Positions 6,414 to 13,060 are shown, counted from the stretch's first letter. The stretch is DNA of 13,060 bases from Promethearchaeota archaeon (GCA_014729315.1 WJKD01000229.1:1-13060), one strand, 5' to 3'. Notes: generated by a model from the sequence alone, not told the origin. Translations and numbers: made by a program.

Positions 6414-7700
6414 CTAGAATTCTTTTGCTATCGAATTTAACTTGGATTGAACCAGTAATTGAACTCTTTTTACCGATAAATTAGATTCAATGCTAATCCT
6501 TTTAAGATCGTCGAATTCAGGCTTAATGTTTACAAGGACCTTCTGGTTTTCTAAAGTGTAAAAAGATAGTTTAAAAGAGAAATAATATCTTTTTTTTTTA
6601 ATCTCTATCTGTTCCTTCTTGATTATTCGTTCTATACATATTCGGTTTATATTTTGATATCGCACACCTAAGGTTCCTAAATCTTCCATCATTGCTTTAA
6701 TTAAACGATTTTGATGTTCTGGATGGCATAATACTTTAATAAGATAACCGGGGCGATTTTTTTTTGTTAGCGTTGATATTACCTGCACGTCCAATATTTC
6801 TTCTTGAGTCATAGAATCAATAAAATGTCCGATAATCTCACCGCTCACATCGTCTATGTTCGTTTCTAATACAACTAAAGGCTCAGAATATTTTTGAAGA
6901 TTATTTAAACTTTTCGAATCATTGACCTCACTCGCTTCCTTATCATCTCCGTAAAAGAGTCTTAATAAATTTAAAAAGTTTTTAAATTCTCTCTGACCGG
7001 TGCTATAGGCAGTTCTTTTTAAGTTCATCTTAAAATTTTTTGTAATCGGATTTAGGTTTGTTAAAAGCGCTGCACCCGTAGGGGTCACAATTTCGCCATC
7101 GATTGGTCCTTTTTTAATGACGAGATTTGACTTTTCCAAGATCTTTATCGTTGCTGGGGCTGGCACAGCTAACGATCCGTGGGCAGCGTTGATCAATCCT
7201 CCACCGATCGGCAATTCGCTACAGTATATCTGGCAGTTTTCCTCGAACAATCCCAACTTTTCTAATGCTTTTGTAGTGCCTAAAATGTCTAATAATGTGT
7301 CGACTGAGCTGAGCTCGTGCAGATGGATGTGTTCTCTTGCCTTATTGTGAACTTCGATTTCAGCATCTATTAGAGTATTCAAAACCTGATTGCCGTAATT
7401 CTTTGCCGATTCGGAAAAATCATATGAATTTAAGAATTCGTTGAGTGCTTTTCTAAGAGTTGACGCCTTTCTATGATTTTTTCGCTCCTTTAGACTAATT
7501 TGGAGTTGATTTACTTTAATACCGCTAATATCAATTTTATCCAATTTAATCTTTAGTTTTGAAACTCCGGAAAAATAATCGGGAAGCTTTTCAAGCAATT
7601 GAATTATTTCACTATGTTCCGAGGTTAAATCTAATAAAGCAGCTAAAAACATATCCCCGGAAATACCCGAGTTTGTGGTATCAATATAGAGCTGTTTCAT
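6414..7700 (-). CDS. larC: LarC, nickel insertase for the nickel-pincer cofactor
   Basis: LarC inserts nickel into the organic pincer precursor in a CTP-dependent cyclometallation, completing the cofactor of LarA-type racemases. The 428-residue protein covers both halves of the family in one uninterrupted frame. N-terminal part: DTTNSGISGDMFLAALLDL (7-25), a histidine cluster HIHLHE (124-129), SSVDTLLDILG (131-141), LPIGGGLINAAHGSLAVPAP (163-182) and GEIVTPTGAALL (202-213). C-terminal part: ETNIDDVSGEIIGH (279-292), KKNRPGYLIKVL (313-324), LGTLGVR (341-347) and KPEFDDLKRIS (393-403). In some lactobacilli larC is read through a programmed frameshift; none is needed here. The product is cytoplasmic. 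A TATA box about 45 bases upstream and no Shine-Dalgarno sequence suggest a short leader. larB is 2.3 kb away on the opposite strand, so the pathway genes are clustered but not in one operon. Confidence 0.96.
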   Translation of the reverse strand: MKQLYIDTTNSGISGDMFLAALLDLTSEHSEIIQLLEKLPDYFSGVSKLKIKLDKIDISGIKVNQLQISLKERKNHRKASTLRKALNEFLNSYDFSESAKNYGNQVLNTLIDAEIEVHNKAREHIHLHELSSVDTLLDILGTTKALEKLGLFEENCQIYCSELPIGGGLINAAHGSLAVPAPATIKILEKSNLVIKKGPIDGEIVTPTGAALLTNLNPITKNFKMNLKRTAYSTGQREFKNFLNLLRLFYGDDKEASEVNDSKSLNNLQKYSEPLVVLETNIDDVSGEIIGHFIDSMTQEEILDVQVISTLTKKNRPGYLIKVLCHPEHQNRLIKAMMEDLGTLGVRYQNINRICIERIIKKEQIEIKKKRYYFSFKLSFYTLENQKVLVNIKPEFDDLKRISIESNLSVKRVQLLVQSKLNSIAKEF

Positions 7701-7742
7701 CTAAATTTCAAATCTTTTTATCGTTGGATGAGTATATTAAAA

Positions 7743-7752
7743 CCTTTTATAA
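7743..7752 (-). promoter_or_regulatory. TATA box of larC
   Basis: Read on the minus strand this is TTATAAAAGG, an excellent archaeal TATA match, about 43-52 bases before the larC ATG. It predicts a leader of roughly 20 bases with no ribosome-binding site. Confidence 0.55.
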
Positions 7753-7821
7753 TTAATTCAAAATGTAAATACATTAGTATGGAAAAATAATACTAAAAAT
7801 AATTAAATTCATATTATTATA

Positions 7822-7833
7822 TTTATATAAAAC
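7822..7833 (+). promoter_or_regulatory. Orphan TATA-like box
   Basis: TTTATATAAAAC, nearly symmetric, so direction is uncertain. On the plus strand it would start a transcript near 7850. The nearest gene in that direction is gene A, more than 350 bases away, so this is either a distal promoter, a small-RNA promoter or chance. Confidence 0.3.
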
Positions 7834-8084
7834 ACTTGTGAAATTTAGATTCTATCTTTATCAAAGTGGACACGAGAATAAATGAGTGAGCTTCAAACCT
7901 TAAAATTTCTCTTTCTTTGTTAAACAATTTTGACGATTCTCTTTACTTGATTCTAATAAAAGTTTATTAACTTCTTTCAATATAATTATTATTTAAACAA
8001 AAATACCATGATGTTTTCTTACTTTGTAAAGCTAATATTTTTTTGTTATTAACCAATTTTCCAAATTATTATATACATTTTCGC

Positions 8085-8098
8085 TGATGAGCACATCA
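8085..8098 (+). repeat. Small hairpin TGATG-AGCA-CATCA
   Basis: A perfect five-base stem with a four-base loop, conspicuous because it is GC-richer than the flanking sequence. It sits about 25 bases after a TATATAC stretch. TGATGA resembles a C box, but no D box (CTGA) follows. Confidence 0.3.
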
Positions 8099-8153
8099 TA
8101 AATTTCCCTTAATTGGACATTTTCACATATTTTTCTTTTGCTTCTTTTTTTTA

Positions 8154-8163
8154 TTTATAAATA
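8154..8163 (+). promoter_or_regulatory. Probable TATA box of the gene A-gene B unit
   Basis: TTTATAAATA lies about 60 bases before the ATG at 8218 and follows a pyrimidine-rich run. It predicts a transcription start near 8182 and a leader of about 25-35 bases. AT-richness makes the match only suggestive. Confidence 0.35.
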
Positions 8164-8205
8164 AAGAAATTATTGAAGTTTAAAATAAAAAATAATGAAT
8201 TTTAG

Positions 8206-8847
8206 TTGACAAATATCATGAAATGTAATTCAGAATTGCCATATATCGAATTTGATACAGATGAGACCTTACCTCTATGGTATAATTTTAATATCCAAAA
8301 GAAGATTACTGAACTTTCGAGACAAGTCCGGACTTACCTAAAATGTAAAGAATCCACGATTTTATACCGATTTCGCACAAATAATTCTAATTATTTGGTA
8401 AAGAATAACGAAAAGCTTCAAAAAAACATTAATCTTTTCGATAGGAACGCCTCGACTTTCTTAAGGGCGTGCCGCAAAATAAACGAATTGGGGGAAGATT
8501 TTGAAAACTCCCTCGAATTTTTTATACAGAAAGTGAACTCAGTAGGCGACAAAGATAGCAGAACGCTTATTAGTGAGCTTTTCCAGGGCACGCTCGATGT
8601 AATGCTAATAATTCACCAACTTTCGGAACAAGAACTGCATCACTATCCCTCCCACTTAAAACTTGTAGTCGAACTCATGAGGAAAGTATGCGTAGTTCTA
8701 ATGTACGCGAAAGAATGGGCATCCGAATTTTACGAGGAGCTGGGAAAAAACTACTCCCAACTTAAAAAGGAGGTTCGATCACTAATTCCGGATCGTGTCC
8801 TCGAAAAGAAGGAAATGAGACAAAAAAAATTGCCGGAGGAGTTTTAA
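8206..8847 (+). CDS. Gene A: unrecognised helical protein, first gene of a coupled pair
   Basis: I do not recognise this protein. It has 213 residues from TTG 8206 or 209 from ATG 8218; neither start has a good Shine-Dalgarno sequence and the ATG is more ordinary. There is no signal peptide, membrane segment or metal-binding cluster. Residues from about 75 on (FDRNASTFLRACRKINELGE, then FQGTLDVMLIIHQL, then LKLVVELMRKVCVVLMYAKE) form long amphipathic helices. The C terminus is strongly basic (LEKKEMRQKKLPEEF). The first ~75 codons are AT-rich (about 30% GC); the rest is about 42%, matching the start of gene B. The stop codon lies one base before the gene B ATG, and gene B's strong ribosome-binding site is inside gene A's last codons, so the two are translated together and probably act together. 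An accessory or partner subunit is a guess. Confidence 0.7.
   Translation: MTNIMKCNSELPYIEFDTDETLPLWYNFNIQKKITELSRQVRTYLKCKESTILYRFRTNNSNYLVKNNEKLQKNINLFDRNASTFLRACRKINELGEDFENSLEFFIQKVNSVGDKDSRTLISELFQGTLDVMLIIHQLSEQELHHYPSHLKLVVELMRKVCVVLMYAKEWASEFYEELGKNYSQLKKEVRSLIPDRVLEKKEMRQKKLPEEF
8835..8841 (+). promoter_or_regulatory. Strong ribosome-binding site of gene B inside gene A
   Basis: GGAGGAG, seven bases before the gene B ATG and encoded within the last codons of gene A. It fixes the gene B start and implies translational coupling of the two genes. It is the strongest ribosome-binding site attached to a gene in the window. Confidence 0.75.
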
Positions 8848-8848
8848 A

Positions 8849-11785
8849 ATGAACGAGTATACCGAAGTAAGTCGAAAAGCGTTAAAGCAAGACAGAGTAG
8901 CGATGTGCCCTTGTTTCGGGTGCAAAATTATGAAACGGGTAAAACCTCTAAAATTCGGATTTTTTGGCTTTGGAAGGCATTCTAAATGTAAGGTCCATCG
9001 CATTCCGCTGGTATATTTAGACGAAAAAATTAGAGACGTCGTTAGCGGTGCTCTTGCGTGCCTATTTGATAAGGCGGGACTTCCTCCAAAAGAACTTATA
9101 AACTTGGTGAAAGAAAAATTTCCCGCTAACCTTAAAGCATTTGTAAACGCCTGGGTCTATAGTATCACCATCGGGCGTGGAGCGCCCATAGCTTCTTGTT
9201 ATTTGGACGCCATAGCTTCCGCTTATATGAGTAATTTGACTAAAAAGCAGGTTAAAACCCTTAAGCTTGATATTAGCAATAAAAGAAAGCTAATAAAAGC
9301 TCTCAAAGACAACGATGCAATTATTAGAGGGATAAAAGAAATGGCGCACCAGTACGCGAGGCTTCTTAAGCATCTTCGCGCACATTCTGAGGTTCTCGTT
9401 GATATTCGAGAGCTCAAACCCATTTCAGAGGATTTAAGAAGAAGTCTCGAAGCGTGGCAAAATGTTATGGCGAAGGAAGAACAGAAACTGTGGGATATTA
9501 GAGAAAAACGAGATGTGCCATTGACTACGGTTAAGCGTTTCTACGACGAATCTTTAAACGCTGGCACTTGTAGGTGTCTCCTCGGACTTGCTCCAGAAAA
9601 GAATAAGAAGAGAAATATTACTGCCTTTGATCGTTTTTCCACTTATCTTGAATTTTGGAAACAGGGACTTGCAGTAAAGTTTACTAAATCAGATATTCAA
9701 GCTCATAAAAGGAATTTAAATAATAATAAAACATCATTCCAACTTGATAGCAAGATAGAAGACTTTTTGGATATACACAATCCTCTAAAAACTAAACTAA
9801 ATTATAAAAGAATAATGAAATTACCGGAACTTAAATCGAATGAAAATTTAAAGCAGGAAGAAGATGTTTCAGATAAGTTTTCTAATTTTCTAAAAAACCT
9901 AATAACTTTACTCAAAAAGGGAGGCATCATTAAAGATAGTTCAATTAAATCTGCTCAGCAATTTCTAGGTTCTAACATTTACTCCTTACGAGGAGATAGG
10001 AAAAGATATGGAACTAATATTGCTGAATACATATTAGATCAATGGAATGCTCGGGTAATAAATCAAGCAAAAAGAAGGAATCTTACGGGAAATTTTATGA
10101 CTGAGTTCCACCAATTATTCAAAAATTATTATATGGAATCAAATTATAAACAATTAAATCCAATTTACAGGTCTTACCGAATTTTACTTTATAGAATAGT
10201 TTGTATGTTTAAAAAGGCGGAATTAATCAAGAATAATACTCTTGATAATCTTGTAGAAAAAATAGGTTTAGATTTTCGACACACCATTACAGATTTAAAA
10301 AATGATCCTACTCTTAGACCCACTATTATAGTTTTTAATAATTTGAAGCGATATATTAATCGTTTTCTTAACAAGAAACCCTCGTCTAAGTCAATTAGAG
10401 AATTGAGAAAATCAACCTTCGAATTGATTGATGAATTTATAGAAAATTTTAGAATTAAAGATATTCACATTTTAAAAAAACTCCAAAAAAAAGGACAATC
10501 GCACAGAAATGACCTAATTAAAGAGTTTATTAAGCGATGTGATAAGTTAGGGAATATCAAAAATATAAGTTCCCTTTCTTATTTGCTTTTTAAAGACCGC
10601 AATTATTTGAATACACATTTTTTGAACAAAACGAATAAATCTCATAAACCCGAACTATATATCCTCTTTAGGATATTGTTGAATACTATAACTTGGAATC
10701 TTGAAATGTTGAATTATTTTGGAGTTCACATTAACGAAGAAGAATTACTTGGATATCAAGCTGAAATTGAGTCAATTATAAAAGAATTTGTTTTTTCAAA
10801 TAAATTTAGAACAAAATATGTCGAGGAGAATTTTGTGCGAAATGGAATTTCATTAAGGAAGAATTATCTATACCCTGAATATGATGCCATTTTTGCTATG
10901 TGGTTAACATGTGGCGTCTATTATGATAATTCAATGATTACTTTTGAGGATGTAAAAAATTTTTTTGACTTTGAGATTGATCCCACTAGTTATCTATTGT
11001 ACAACGCTTCAATAAATATTGGTTCATATATTTTAAAAAAAGTATATTATAGAATAAAGCAACTCCTGAACAAAATCATTATAGGTGGAACTTTTAATAA
11101 TTTTAATTACTCAGATAAAATTTTAATCTTCCATGAATGCTTTAATCAAATATATAGTTATTCTCGTGTTCGAAATATCAGAGTTTTACCAGCTAGATAC
11201 GATGTGTATCGAATTTTTCAAAATAAATATGTAATAACTTATCATGTTGTTGAATTATTGAAGCGAAATTTGGGTATGGATATTTTGTATTTCAGAAATT
11301 TACCCCACAGTATTTTTAATGACGGAAGTTGGGTTCGACATCATTTTAGATATGCAGATTACATAATAAGATATGATTTAGGAGAGTTAAAATCATCCAA
11401 AGTTAAAGATATTTTATTAAGTTCAAACAAATATCACAGTTCCTACAGAATTTACGAACGCTCAAAAAAAGGAGAAGATAATATAGAAAGAATTCTAGAA
11501 GCATTTGCTATATTCAAAAATTACTCAGGAAAAATTATCGAAAGAAAAATAATAAAGGTTTTAGAAAGTTTAGATCTTAATTGGCTATATCACAAATGGA
11601 AGTCGCAGGGTCAAGAACAATTTGACTTAATGCTTAAGGAATTCAATTTTAGAAAAGAATTTTTAAAAGATAATTCTATTGAAAAATTTCTCAAAAAATA
11701 TTATAAAATTATATATGATCAGTATTTTAACAATTATCTTTATGTTAAAAACAATATAGATAAGTTTAAAGGAATTATTTTTTGA
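8849..11785 (+). CDS. Gene B: large two-part protein with N-terminal Cys/His cluster, function unknown
   Basis: I recognise no catalytic domain. The 978 residues fall into two parts. Residues 1-249 are encoded by DNA of about 45-50% GC and look well conserved: a zinc-finger-like cluster C20, C22, C25 with C47 and H50, a glycine/aromatic turn (KFGFFGFGRHSKCKVH), GRGAPIASCYLD (109-120), long charged helices (130-235) and a C241-R-C243 pair. Near base 9595 composition falls to about 28% GC. The remaining ~730 residues are rich in Lys, Asn, Ile, Tyr and Phe, mainly helical and basic. Two segments there resemble each other (SSLSYLLFKDRNYLNTHF at 574-591; NLPHSIFNDGSWVRHHF at 817-833), each after a KEFIKR/VELLKR-type helix, possibly helix-turn-helix repeats. 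There is no signal peptide. A nucleic-acid-binding role is inferred from the cysteine cluster, basicity and repeats. No transposase or nuclease motif was found. Confidence 0.8.
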   Translation: MNEYTEVSRKALKQDRVAMCPCFGCKIMKRVKPLKFGFFGFGRHSKCKVHRIPLVYLDEKIRDVVSGALACLFDKAGLPPKELINLVKEKFPANLKAFVNAWVYSITIGRGAPIASCYLDAIASAYMSNLTKKQVKTLKLDISNKRKLIKALKDNDAIIRGIKEMAHQYARLLKHLRAHSEVLVDIRELKPISEDLRRSLEAWQNVMAKEEQKLWDIREKRDVPLTTVKRFYDESLNAGTCRCLLGLAPEKNKKRNITAFDRFSTYLEFWKQGLAVKFTKSDIQAHKRNLNNNKTSFQLDSKIEDFLDIHNPLKTKLNYKRIMKLPELKSNENLKQEEDVSDKFSNFLKNLITLLKKGGIIKDSSIKSAQQFLGSNIYSLRGDRKRYGTNIAEYILDQWNARVINQAKRRNLTGNFMTEFHQLFKNYYMESNYKQLNPIYRSYRILLYRIVCMFKKAELIKNNTLDNLVEKIGLDFRHTITDLKNDPTLRPTIIVFNNLKRYINRFLNKKPSSKSIRELRKSTFELIDEFIENFRIKDIHILKKLQKKGQSHRNDLIKEFIKRCDKLGNIKNISSLSYLLFKDRNYLNTHFLNKTNKSHKPELYILFRILLNTITWNLEMLNYFGVHINEEELLGYQAEIESIIKEFVFSNKFRTKYVEENFVRNGISLRKNYLYPEYDAIFAMWLTCGVYYDNSMITFEDVKNFFDFEIDPTSYLLYNASINIGSYILKKVYYRIKQLLNKIIIGGTFNNFNYSDKILIFHECFNQIYSYSRVRNIRVLPARYDVYRIFQNKYVITYHVVELLKRNLGMDILYFRNLPHSIFNDGSWVRHHFRYADYIIRYDLGELKSSKVKDILLSSNKYHSSYRIYERSKKGEDNIERILEAFAIFKNYSGKIIERKIIKVLESLDLNWLYHKWKSQGQEQFDLMLKEFNFRKEFLKDNSIEKFLKKYYKIIYDQYFNNYLYVKNNIDKFKGIIF

Positions 11786-11862
11786 ATAAATTCTTATTAA
11801 ATTAATATTATTTGTTTTAATTCTTTTAATACTAAATAATTTATATTTTACTTCTTCATTAG

Positions 11863-11870
11863 TATAATAT
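11863..11870 (+). promoter_or_regulatory. TATA-like box of the phosphatase-superfamily gene
   Basis: TATAATAT lies about 35-41 bases before the ATG at 11904. It predicts a nearly leaderless transcript with an A-rich start. No Shine-Dalgarno sequence precedes the ATG, which fits. Confidence 0.4.
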
Positions 11871-11903
11871 AGATTAAATACTCAAAAAAAAACAAAATGT
11901 AAA

Positions 11904-12635
11904 ATGAGCGTCTTAGAGACAACTAAATGTTACATAACACAATTGCCAACGACAATTATAAGATTACTAGATCTTACCCCACCAACCCATCTTTCAGATC
12001 CAGTCCAGCCCATAATAGATAAGTACGAGGGTATAGAGCGAATTGTTCTCAACTTAATTGATAATTTCGGGCTTTTTGAAATTACTCTCTATAAACCTTC
12101 ATTTACGATAACTAATTCCGAATCTATGCTCCTTTTAAGCACAAAAAACCCATATACGTTAGGCGTACTCCATCAATTAATGTTTGGGAGTTTTGAATTC
12201 GAACCGAACGGTTTTCATCTTCTCAGATATTTGAATAAGAATGAGAAAAAGTCCTGCTTCATTGCTCGAAAAAAGGACTTGGACAGATACGATGGAGGAA
12301 CATATTCAATACCCAAAGATACCGATATGGCGACGTGGATCGAATCTGCAAAAGCCATTAACAACTACGATTTGTCGTGGATGCATTACCTCGATTTCGA
12401 AAACCTACATAAACAGCAACAAAGACTAAAGCAGAGAACTCCAGAGGACTTAATTGAGAAATTAATTTTACGGACGGATAAATGGATTCTAAGTAATTTT
12501 AAGCAACTTAGAAAGAATTCGCTCATGATCATTATCGGCGATCACGGAAGATCGAAGATGGACCTAGAATATTCCGGTAAGATTGCACAATGGCGTGAAG
12601 CAAGCGTGCCTATCGCGATCTTCATGCGAAAATAG
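11904..12635 (+). CDS. Compact alkaline-phosphatase-superfamily protein
   Basis: A probable metal-dependent phosphoesterase of the alkaline phosphatase/phosphodiesterase superfamily; substrate unknown, cytoplasmic (no signal peptide). The first segment CYITQLPTTIIRLLDLTPP (9-27) resembles the 'PTxxxLLG' element that ends sulfatase-type domains. A strand ending in an Asp follows (IVLNLIDNFG, D53), then a Thr/Ser-rich nucleophile region PSFTITNSESMLLLS (65-79; T68 or T70 would be the nucleophile). Then come LDFENLH with D164 and H169, and IIGDHGRSKMD with D213 and H214. Those Asp/His pairs are the usual two-metal ligands. At 243 residues it is short for the superfamily but contains every expected metal-ligand motif and a normal end (VPIAIFMRK), so it is probably complete. 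nikR starts 35 bases after its stop and may share its transcript. Confidence 0.75.
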   Translation: MSVLETTKCYITQLPTTIIRLLDLTPPTHLSDPVQPIIDKYEGIERIVLNLIDNFGLFEITLYKPSFTITNSESMLLLSTKNPYTLGVLHQLMFGSFEFEPNGFHLLRYLNKNEKKSCFIARKKDLDRYDGGTYSIPKDTDMATWIESAKAINNYDLSWMHYLDFENLHKQQQRLKQRTPEDLIEKLILRTDKWILSNFKQLRKNSLMIIIGDHGRSKMDLEYSGKIAQWREASVPIAIFMRK

Positions 12636-12658
12636 TCAAATTTGTTTTAATTAAATTT

Positions 12659-12666
12659 AGGGGGAT
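12659..12666 (+). promoter_or_regulatory. Ribosome-binding site that fixes the nikR TTG start
   Basis: AGGGGGAT lies six bases before TTG 12671. No ATG or GTG is available in frame near this point, and the ribbon-helix-helix strand begins about nine residues later, as expected. This supports TTG as the true start. Confidence 0.7.
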
Positions 12667-12670
12667 AAAT

Positions 12671-13060
12671 TTGGAAGAAAAAGAGGAATACCAACGATTT
12701 ACTATTTCTTTACCGAAGGATCTCTACGACCGTTTTGAAGACTTTCGAAAGAAGCTGGATGCATCGCGCTCAGAGGCCATTCGAAAAGCGATGACGGCTT
12801 ACATGATAAGCGAAGAAAATATCCCGCAGTTATCGGGAAACGTTGTGGGTTGTATAACACTAATCTTAGCCCACGAACATTTTAATCCGAACAAAGATCA
12901 TTCTCACGAGCATAGTAGCGTGAAAAATGAAAATGTCGAGCACGATCATAACCACGATCACGACCATTCTGATTTAAAAAGTCACGCGCACAAACATGAT
13001 AAGGGTTATTTTCACGATCACGATTATAGTTCGATGCCAGTTTACGCAAATGTCCAACAA
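12671..13060 (+). CDS. nikR: NikR-like nickel-responsive repressor with histidine-rich insertion (runs off the right edge)
   Basis: NikR proteins are tetrameric ribbon-helix-helix repressors that bind operators when nickel occupies the C-terminal regulatory domain. Only the first 130 residues are in the window. Residues 8-46 are a ribbon-helix-helix domain (YQRFTISLPKDLYDRFEDF, then SRSEAIRKAM). NVVGCITLILAHEH (57-70) matches the first strand of the regulatory domain. In ordinary NikR a short helix leads from there to a 'QH' nickel-ligand segment. Here about 45 extra residues with 15 histidines between 68 and 117 (for example HDHNHDHDHS) intervene before MPVYANVQQ, which may be the start of that segment. 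The start is TTG with a good ribosome-binding site. The gene lies 35 bases after the phosphatase-like gene. Targets may include the lar genes in this window, but no operator was identified. A general CopG-family metal regulator is the alternative. Confidence 0.85.
   Translation, partial: MEEKEEYQRFTISLPKDLYDRFEDFRKKLDASRSEAIRKAMTAYMISEENIPQLSGNVVGCITLILAHEHFNPNKDHSHEHSSVKNENVEHDHNHDHDHSDLKSHAHKHDKGYFHDHDYSSMPVYANVQQ

Larger units (their letters stand above)
7701..8205 (+). other. Gene-free 505-base AT-rich spacer between larC and gene A
   Basis: It holds the larC promoter at its left end and a probable gene A promoter at its right end. Between them is a strong TATA-like box (7822-7833) with no gene behind it and a small hairpin (8085-8098). 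The longest sensible frame after the orphan box is 13 codons (ATG 7882 to TAA 7923, MSELQTLKFLFLC). No tRNA fold or protein remnant was recognised. A small RNA is possible but unproven. Confidence 0.5.

Noticed and set aside
8083..8130. C/D box small RNA, because of TGATGA near 8085; likewise GTGATGA at 5526-5532.
   Set aside because: No CTGA D or D' box follows at a suitable distance on the same strand in either place.
8206..11785. The A/B pair as an insertion sequence or transposon.
   Set aside because: No terminal inverted repeats, target-site duplication, DDE/serine/tyrosine recombinase motif or HUH motif could be found by eye; mobility remains possible but unsupported.
5765..11902. ATG followed directly by a stop codon just before three sites (5631-5636 in the spacer, 5765-5770 before the TPR gene, 11897-11902 before the phosphatase-like gene), suggesting minimal upstream ORFs.
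   Set aside because: At this AT content such six-base strings are expected about once per 600-700 bases of spacer, so two or three in roughly 1.5 kb of spacer is what chance predicts.
12636..12660. NikR operator in the AT-rich gap before nikR (AAATTT repeated around TTTTAATT).
   Set aside because: AAATTT is self-complementary and common in this DNA; no extended dyad with the two-half-site spacing expected for NikR was seen.
12890..13050. Histidine-rich repeats of nikR as a tandem DNA repeat or CRISPR-like array.
   Set aside because: The repetition comes from CAC/CAT-GAT codons in an open reading frame, with irregular spacing and no conserved repeat unit.

Overview
The window looks archaeal and most likely comes from an Asgard archaeon of the Lokiarchaeia type. 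This is an inference. It is AT-rich (roughly one third GC). Several genes are preceded by archaeal TATA-like boxes instead of bacterial -35/-10 pairs, and some have TTG starts or very short leaders. One gene joins a winged-helix domain to a probable longin/roadblock-like domain, a fold that Asgard genomes use heavily. No rRNA, tRNA, CRISPR array, transposase or integrase was found.

Layout: the start of phosphoglycerate kinase (pgk) leaves on the minus strand at the left edge. Divergent from it, on the plus strand, are a large intracellular GH20-type hexosaminidase with a C-terminal beta-sandwich and, 10 bases later, larB. Next come a winged-helix/longin-like protein (4316-5440), a 330-base gene-free stretch and a small TPR protein (5771-6316). 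larC lies convergent to the TPR gene on the minus strand. A 505-base AT-rich gene-free stretch follows. Then comes a tightly coupled two-gene unit of unknown function: gene A (8206-8847) and gene B (8849-11785). The window ends with a compact alkaline-phosphatase-superfamily protein and a TTG-started, edge-truncated nikR.

Two themes stand out. The first is nickel: larB and larC make the nickel-pincer nucleotide cofactor of lactate racemase-type enzymes, and a NikR-like nickel repressor lies in the same 13 kb. larE and larA are not in view. The NikR carries a long histidine-rich insertion in its metal-binding half. The second is the A/B pair. It has no recognisable catalytic domain. Gene B begins with a Cys/His zinc-finger-like motif. 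A GC-rich core (about 8440-9595) straddles the A/B junction, while the first third of A and the last three quarters of B are strongly AT-rich. This suggests a conserved core with fast-evolving or exchangeable ends, and the pair is the best candidate here for an undescribed system.
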